NCBI RefSeq assembly: GCF_042477335.2
Contig: NC_091247.1
Location: 38,553,501-38,617,500, forward strand
Source: Ovis canadensis
Taxonomy: Eukaryota > Chordata > Mammalia > Artiodactyla > Bovidae
Length of the DNA: 64,000 nt
Direction of reading: 5' to 3'
Shown: positions 51,601-60,600 of the stretch, piece after piece
Position numbering within the stretch: position 1 is the first letter of the stretch
Layout: each line of letters opens with the position of its first letter
Made by a program: the position numbers and the translations under genes
The notes under the pieces: model-generated
The model's input: the letters and a program-made list of their open reading frames with translations, nothing else
Told to the model about the DNA's origin: nothing
The model's database searches: none

Positions 51601-54600
51601 GGAGGGCACAAAAGGTTTATCTAATTCAGTGTTTTTCAAATTTGATTCTCAGCAGGCTTGTGACTGCTTCAACCAATAAAGTCCAGCGGCAGTGACACTG
51701 ATTTCTGAGGCTAGGTCATAGAGGTCAGGCAGCTTTGGTTCTCATGGAATGCTGGCTTTCTAGGTGGTCCCTCTTGAAAGGCAGCCGCCATGCTCTGGGA
51801 AGCCCACGCCACCTGAAGAGGCCACAGGTAGGAGACCCTTTCGAAGGCTGAGGTGAGGCCGGTTCATAGCCCAGACACCAGACACAAGTGATGGAGACTC
51901 CTACCCCCAGCCATCTGAGCCGCCTCTAGCTGTTCCAGTCTTCCCAGCTAAGACCTCTGACATTACAAGATTGAGGTGGTTCATTATACAGCAATTGTAA
52001 CTAGAACATGTGGGCAAACAAGGAACTTTCCATCTGTCATAGAATGATACTTTTGTAAAATACCAGAAAAAATAACTTGAAAAGGGTAAAGTTTTAGTTA
52101 TGGGTAGAAAATGGTATATTTTTGTGTTAGTTTTTTTAAATAACTAGTGAGGTTGGTCATTTGTTGGTATATTAGCCATTTCTATTTTTCTTTTTTTTGA
52201 GTTGCCTGTTAACGTCCAATGTCTTTTTTTTTTTTAAAAAAAACGGCATTCTTATTCAGAACAAAGATGAATAAGAGTAAGTTTCAATAACAATATTGAA
52301 ACTGTAGTGTACTTATATATTTTCATATTAAGCTTACTATACATAGTGCGAAATTTCTCCCCATTCTATCATTTGATCTTTAATTTTGTTTGTGGTATTG
52401 TTTGGTAAAACAATTCTTTCTTTTTAAAATTTAGCCAAACTACCGATCCTTTTCCTTTATGGTTTCTATCTTAAAGAAAATGCATACAAAATCCCTTCCC
52501 AGTTCCACATTAAAAAAAAGAATATTTAACTTTTTACACTACCTTTATGGCTTATTTTATTTATGCTAAAAATTTCAATCTATTTGGAATTTATTATGCT
52601 GTCAGGTGAAAGTCAGGATCTAGCTTGATTGTTTCCCAAGTGGTCAGCCAATTTTTCCAACTCCACTGAGTAACCTGTGCTTTCTTCACTGACTTGAAAT
52701 GCATACATTCTGTATATATTCCTGTATATTCTCCCATAGGCTTGGTTCTGCTCTTAGACTTTCTAATTATCCCATTGACTTCTCCCTATCTTACCCCAGG
52801 ACCACATGCTTTAACTCATTTGTACATTTATTATTCATTTAACTATATATTAGGGCAAGTCTGTTCATACCCTTCTTGTTGAGATTCTAATCTCCACTGT
52901 CTTTCCTCTATAGTCCTCATCTTATGTGATTGTTTTGTCTTTTTTTTCCTGAAAATTGGAGGTATTTTCAGCATTGCCTTCGACAACAATGACTGTTTTG
53001 TGCAGTGTCGTTTCTGATCAGTGCCGCTTCTAATAAATGTTTATTGTGTCTTTCCTTGTTTCTTTTTAGAATATTTATTTATTTTTGGCTGCATCAGGTC
53101 TGAGTTGTGACACACAGGCTCTAGAGCACAAGGGCCAGTAGTTGCGGTGCTCGGGCTTAGTTGCCCTGGGCATGAGGGATTTTAGTTTCCCACCAGGGAC
53201 TGAACCCGAGTCTGCATTGGAAGGCAGATTCTTAACCACTGGATCACCAGGGAAGTCTCCTTTCCTTGTTTCTAAGAACACTTCCCTTCCACTCATCTAG
53301 CCTTCTCTTTATCTCTTCTTGTTTTCATGTAGCTCCATTTTTAGCTCCATTACTTTCTCATTGCATCTTTTTTTTTTAAAGCTCTTGTTTAGTTAATTAA
53401 AATCTGTCCTTCTCTTACGTATGTCAGGATCCAGAGCAATCTGAAATCTGTCTCTTCCTTAAAGTGAGCCCCTGTTTGCCTCCCTTTGGGCCCCAGTTTC
53501 TTCACGGGCCACATAGTATTTGAGTTGAGATTAGTGCATGTTCATGATCTTTGGTCTTGAAATGATCAACAGTTTATCCAGACCTGGTTTTCTCCACAGA
53601 ACACAGTGCAATGGATTCTTCTTTGAGCTCCTCACTTTTCATCTGGATGAATTTTAATCAGGAGGACTTGCTGCAAGTCCAGTGGAAGTGGCTGAGACAC
53701 AGCCAAGTCTTCCCTGAGCACGGTTTCCAGTTTTGATGCAGATCTCTCTCTATTTTTGTATTTCTTGGTTTGTTTTTCAAAGGGAATCAAATATGTGCCA
53801 TATTCTAACAAAAGCTCTGAAGGGCATTTTCAATGTGCTTTTAATACATGATGAATTTCTTTTTCAAGTAGGAATTCTGAACACTACCTGTTATTTCCTT
53901 GAGTGCAGTTTTCACCTCAAGAATAGATAAAATTGCACATTTAGCTTCTCTATATTTAAAATTTTCTACCTTTGATAATAAATTACTACCTAATTTCACC
54001 TGTCCTGATAATTCTTTTCATCACAAACTCATTTACTTGCCTCAAAATACAGTTCCATAATACCCAAAGTCTGCAAATGTCCCTTTGCTGATGTACGTTA
54101 AAGAACAAAGCCTGACTAGATTTTCCTCCTGTTTTATTTTGGAAGAAGAGTGGAAACCTTGGACAGTGGTTCTTAAATTCCTTTTTCATTGTAAGACTTG
54201 GAGGATACAGAAAAATGAGTTCTAGTCCTTCCAACTTCCCCGAGCCCATATTTGTTGTTAAATACCTTTTCACCTGGTCACTTCCAAGGAGAGCTGTGCT
54301 CCTTGAAGAACTCCTAAATATTTGTTGAACTGCATGGTTTTTTGTGTTTTTTAAAAATTAGGTATAATTGACATATAACATTATGTTAGTTTCAGGTGTA
54401 GAGCATAATAATTTTATATTTGTATATATTGTGAAATGACCCCCACAATGAGTCTAGTTACCATCTAGTACCGTATATAATTACAAAGTATTTTTTCTTA
54501 TGATAAGCACTCTTAAGATCTATTCTCTTTGAAACTTTCAATATAGCATTATTGTTTTTTTTTTAAACACAATTTTATTTATTTACTTTTGGCAGCATTG

Positions 54601-57600
54601 TGCAGCATGCAGGATCTTAGCTCCCCGACCAGGGATCAAACTTGTGCCTGCTGCAGTGAAAGAAGGGTCTTTACCACTGGACCGCCAGGGAAGTCCCCAG
54701 TATTATTAGCTGTAGTTGCCATGCTGTACATTACACCCTCATGACTTATTTATTTCATAACAGAGCCTGTACTTTTTGGCCTCCTTCACCCATCTTGCCC
54801 ACCTCCACCCCTGCCTCTGGCAACCACCAGTCTCTTCTCTGTATCTATGAGCTTGATTTTTCCTTGGTTGTTGTTTGTTTAACTCCACATATAAGTGAGA
54901 TTATATAGTATTTGTGTTTTTCTTTCTGGCTTATTTTAGGTAACATATAGCTCTCTAGATCGATCCACATTTTTGCACATGGCAAGATTTCATTCTTTTT
55001 AGGGCTAGAGAGCATTCTTCTACTATACATATACACAATCATTTCCTTCATTCATCTATTGATGGGTTCTTAGGCTGTTTCTATTTCTTGGCTATTGTAA
55101 ATAATATCCCTATGAATAAGGTGGTACATATGTCTTTTTGAGTCAGTGTTCTCATTTTTGAGGGGCAGACAGAAGAAGTGAAATTGCTGGATCATGAAGC
55201 AGTTCTATTTTTATTTTGCTTGAGGAAACTCCATACTGTTTTCCATAGTGGCTGCACCAATTTATATTCCCACCAACAGTGAACAAAGGTTGCCTTTTCT
55301 TCACATCCTTGCCAACACTTGCTGTTTGTTATCTTTTTGATGACAGCCATTCTGACAGGAATGAGGTGATATCTCATTGTGGTTTTGACTTGCATTTCCC
55401 TGATGACTAGTGATGTTGAGCATCATTTCATGTGTCTGTTGGACATTTGGATGTCTTTGGAAAAATATCTATTCAGATCTTCTGCCCATTTTAAAACTGC
55501 ATTGTTTGGTTACTTCTATTAAGTTGTACAGGCTATTTTTATATTTTAGATACTAACTTTTTATCAGATATCTGATTTGCAAATATTTTCTCTCATTGAA
55601 TGGTTGCCTTTTCATTTTGCTGATGGTTTCTTTTGCTGTGCAGAAGCTTTTTAGTTCGATACAGTCCTACTTGTTTATTTTTACTTTTGTTGCTTTAGCT
55701 TTCAGCGTCAGATTAAAAAAATCATTGCTAAGACCCATGTAAGGCAGCTTATCACCTATGTTTTCTTCTAGGAACTTTATGGTTTCAGGTCTTACTTTGA
55801 AGTCATTAATTCATTTTGAGTGAATTGTTGTGTATGGAGTAAGGTAGTCAGTTCTGGTTCATTCTTTTGCTTAGGGCTATTCAGTTTTCCCAACAAAATT
55901 TACTGAAGAGACTATCTTTTGCCCATTGTATATTCTTGGCTCCTTTTTCATAAGTTAATTGACCATACATGTGTAGGTTTATTTCTCAGATTTCTCTTCT
56001 ATTCCATTGATCTGTATGTCTGTTTTAATGCCAATACCATACACTTTTGATTACTGTAGCTTTGTAATATGAATGGCATGGTTTTAAAAAATCATACAGA
56101 CCTAGAGTCAAAGGGCCCAATTCCATCAGTTATGTAATCTTATACAAGTTATTTAAGTCTGAGAATCAGTCTCCAAGTCTATAAAACAGAAGTAATATCT
56201 ACTTCATAGATTTATTACAAGGAAAAAAATGTAAAGTAGTTAGCACAATGCCTAGCACCTGGCAAGCCCACAAAAAAAGTGACAGTGGATATTAATGTTT
56301 CAGGAATAAACTGTTCACTAACTCTTCATTCAAATTCAGGATTCAGGATAAGAAAGCTGTGGTACATATAGACAGTGGAATATTACTCAGCCATTAAAAA
56401 GAATTCATTTGAATCAGTTCTAATGAGGTGGATGAAACTGGAGCCTATTATACAGAGTGAAGTAAGTCAGAAAGAAAAAAATCAATACAGTGTACTAATG
56501 CATGTATATGGAATTTAGAAAGATGGTAATGATGACCCTATATGCAAGACAGCAAAAGAGACACAGATGTAAAGAACAGTCTTTTGGACTCTGGGAGAAG
56601 GCGAGGGTGGGATGATTTGAGAGAATAGCATTGAAACATGTATATTATCATATGTGAAACAGATCACCAGTCCAGGTTTGATGCATGAGACAGGGTGCTC
56701 AGGGCTGGTGCACTGGGATGACCCTGAGGGATGGAACGGGGAGGGAGGTGGGAGAGGGGTTCTGGATGGGGAACACATGTACACCCATGGCTGATTCATG
56801 TCAATGTATGACAAAAACCACTACAATATTATAAAGTAGCCTCCAATTAAAGTAAATAAGTTAAGTTAATTTAAAAAACTAAATTCAGGATTCACCTGGG
56901 CTATGGAAGTTCTTTCCAGCATGCCCCCAAATGGTCTCCTAGAGGTAGCTGAAATTCACATAAGCATCTGAGAGTTGTAATACCTTCTCCTTCCTCAAAG
57001 CTTCTGGATTGAAGGCAGTTTCCTATATCTCCTTATGGAATGGGCCTCCCTGAGTCTTCAGAACTCTTAGGACTCATAAACTCCTTTCACTTCTAGTGAA
57101 AGCAAAAGGTTCTTTCCTATACAATACTGAGTGCTTCACTGTTGTTCAGTCGTTAAACTGTGTCTGACTCTTTGAGACCCCATGAAGCGTAGCATGTCAG
57201 GCTCATCTCTTCTCCACTATCTCCTGGAGTTCGCTCAAATTCAGGTCCATTGAGTCAGTGATGTGATCTAACCATCTCATCCTCTGCCCCTCGTCCTGAA
57301 TGGGACAAATCTCTCTCTAAGGTCATATACTGGTTAACAAAGTCTAGATCCAAATTGTGTAGGTTCAAATCCCGGTTCTGTCATTTATTATCTATGGGAA
57401 CTTGAGCAAGATATTGACTTCTTTGAGCCTCAATTTCCTTGTCCATAACATGGGAATAGCAATACTTAGTTCACAGGGTTATTGTAAGGATTTGATGACA
57501 TACTTCATGTAAAGAGCTTTGAACAGTGTTGGCCCCTGGTAAGGACAAAACCAGGTCCTTACTAGGTTTTATTAGTTATTATTTTTAGTGTTATCTGGTC

Positions 57601-60600
57601 ACAGTAAAAATACCATTAGTTGGTTTCAGGGCAGCCATCAGTGGGCTGGATACCAGGGAAGCAACTGCCTTTTAGGGTTTGGTATTAGTTTTACCCATTT
57701 TACATAGATTGTATTAAATATTCTCTTTGGGGAAGTAAAAATGTGAGGTCAACAAAGCACAGACAGGTCCCTTTATCTCCTAGTGATTCAGAAGACACTC
57801 TGTGATCCTGTGGGGGTAGCCACACCATGGTCCCAATGTTAGAAAATCTAGAACCCAGGGATGCTTATATACTGATGCCCCAAGCCAGCCCCAAGCCCCA
57901 GGTATCTCTGCAAGAAACTTCTGCTATTAAAGTCACCTGTGGGAATCTTTTTTCATAACAAATTTCGGCTTGGCCAATATTCATTGAAATATAAGAAGAT
58001 GTCCACCAACTCGGCCTGGCAAAAGAGAAGAAAGAAGCTGCAGTTCTACTAACCTGGGCATCCTGTCTCACGAGAGCATCATCCAGATAATTGCTTTCAT
58101 CCCTGCCTCCCTGAGGATGAGAAAAACAAACCACAGAGATTGAGAGAGGATCCAAGAGGATTTGGGTGCTCTGATAAGACAGAATGTCTGGGAGCCCAAG
58201 GACAGGGAAATTAGAAGGGGCATGAGTGCAGCTTAGGGAGAAAGGACAGATGTCCTCAAATGTGTTTGTGTTACTCCCACGGCTCTGATCTGATCAAACA
58301 GAGGGCGAGCCTGGCGTGGCTCCCTGATGCTGTGTGGGTGTCTCTGACAGCTGAAGGAGCAGGAGGAAAAATACGGCCTGGTGAGAGCACCTGCACCTTC
58401 CAGGACCACACCCCCCTTTTTCCTCCTCTTCCTCCACTCCCATGTCTTCCCAGCCAGCTGACTTAAGTCTCCCTAACTGGCAACTTTATGCTGATCAACT
58501 CTGCCACATAGGAGCTGGGAAAAGAGGAGAATCAAGAGACCCTGGGGCCAACAGTGGGGGCCTGAGGAGCACCCAAAAGTGCCCTGTCCCTCACCAACAC
58601 CAGGAGGGCAGGACTGAAGGGAGAGGAATCCCAAAGTGTGGCAAAATGAGCTACTTTTCTCTGATTTGTTACACTATTTTATCGCTAGGCTATTCCAATA
58701 TGCTACAATCTAGGCATGGCTCTGCAGTGGTAAATCTGGGAGGAAAAGAAAACGTGGGTAGGAAGTAAGAAAAGCAGGCTGGTTGGGACTTCCCTGGTGG
58801 TCCAGTGGTTAAGAATCTGCATTCCAAAGCAGGGGATTCAGGTTCGATCCCTGGGTGGGGAACTAACATCCCACATGCTGCGAAGCAACTAAGCCCAAGT
58901 GCCACACCTACTGAGCTTGTGTGCGCTAGGCTCCATGCCACACCTAGGGAAGCCCGCACACCACAACTAAAGACGGCATGCCACAACAAAGAGCCCCACA
59001 CCACAAAGGAGACCCAGCACAGCCAAAATAAAAAAAATAAAATAAAATGAAGAGAAAAGCAGGCTGGCATTATTAAGTAAACATCAGAGACATAGCAAGG
59101 TGGGGGCTGGAGATGCTTTCCAGGCTTCTGCTTTGGTTGTTGCAAAAACAGAAACAACAGTAATAGAAAAAGATGAGGGAGGAAGAAGAGCTGGTTTGGA
59201 GGCAAAATGAGTTCAAGCATAGTTTAGGAGGGCTGAGTGGACAGAGGTGATGGCAGAATATCCACAAGGAAACAGGGAAAAGGCAGTGAGAAATGAGAGT
59301 CTCACACTCTGGAAGGAGGTCAGGCCTAAAGATAAAATTGTGAAGTTGTGTGACATGCTTGTAAATCCATCTCTCTTTTCTGGCATCCCTGCCCCCACAC
59401 TGGCCCAGACCTGCTTTCTTCACAGTATCTAGAATACCAAGGTAACCCCTGCCTGGGCTCCCCTCCTCTGGTTCAATTCATTGGAACACCGCTATAATAC
59501 TACTCTTCTAAGAAGTTCCAATCACATCACGACTGCTTCAAAACCTTCAGAGGCTCCCCACAGCTCTCCGAAAAAAAAGCACAAACTCTCCCCAACATGG
59601 GACCCCTGTTCATTTTCCCACCTGACTCCTAGAATTACTAGTCCAGCGGCTCAGCCAACTGTTCCCTGAACCCAATCTGTGTTTCCTGACTCCTTGTCTT
59701 GTCCTCACTGTTCTTTCTGCCTGGAATGTACCCCCACACACCTGTGCCTCTTGAAATTCCAGCAACCCTACTAGTCCTCTCTCAGCCAGCACCTCTGCCA
59801 TGAAGCCTTTTCTTTGTTTCTGCAACCAAAATCTCTCCTTGAACCTTTCTTCTGCTCTGTGCCTCTTTTTTGGCACATACTTTCATGCTTTTATTATAGC
59901 AACACATGGGCCTGCTAGATCCCCTTCTGACAATATAAATTCTTAAAGCCCAGGACTGCCTTTAACCACATTCCTAACTTTCAGTGCACTGAGAAATGAT
60001 TGTTTGGCGTATATTAGGTACTTGTATGCATAAATGAGAAAAAATGGGGATGCATGACTAGCTAGAGTCTCTAAAGACAGAATATAAAATAACAGAGAGG
60101 CTTCAGAAAAACACAGGGAAAAATTCCCATTTGGGAGGTTGAAAGGTTGAGAAAGGCTAGAAGAGCCGGTAGAGAGTGAACGTCTCAATAAACCATCCCC
60201 CCTGCCCCCATCAAAGGTGGGAGCGACTCACAGCGGACAGAGACACCAGCACGCGCTGGAACATGAATGACGTGTCAGAGCGGATATCGTCTTCAAGGCT
60301 CCGCCCATATTCTAGCAAGAGAGTCAAATTAGTGACATCAGAGTGAAGATCTCTGCCCAACACCAGGTCACACCCCAGAGTTTTCCGTCCTCTCCTGGAC
60401 CAGCCTGATTACTGAAGCAACTCATCGTGAGGTTCTTCAGCCCATACACAGCTGATGAAAAACTAAAGTCTTGGTAAAATGGTCAAGAGAAGTTGATGAT
60501 TAGAGCAGAGACAAGATGCTCTTGTTGCTTACATTGTGGGTTGAGAACGCGGGGCTGTGATCCCCTCTTTGGTGGTTCCTACTATCTAGGGGTCTGTCCT

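Larger units (their letters stand above)
50784..58053 (-). other. ANXA4: ANXA4 intron 8
   Basis: The longest complete ANXA4 intron here. It contains a hAT-type hairpin MITE (51055-51250), L1 sequence (52080-53045, 54343-56090, 56346-56880), CHR SINEs (53064, 54557), MIRs (56100, 57345) and a BovB tail (57130-57297). 51,260-52,030, 53,275-54,340 and 57,550-58,053 show nothing gene-like. Confidence 0.7.
58111..60231 (-). other. ANXA4: ANXA4 intron 7
   Basis: Contains a CHR SINE with a 15-base duplication (58783-59052) and an L2-like tract (59540-59960). Other sequence, fairly GC-balanced, is unique-looking. Confidence 0.65.
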
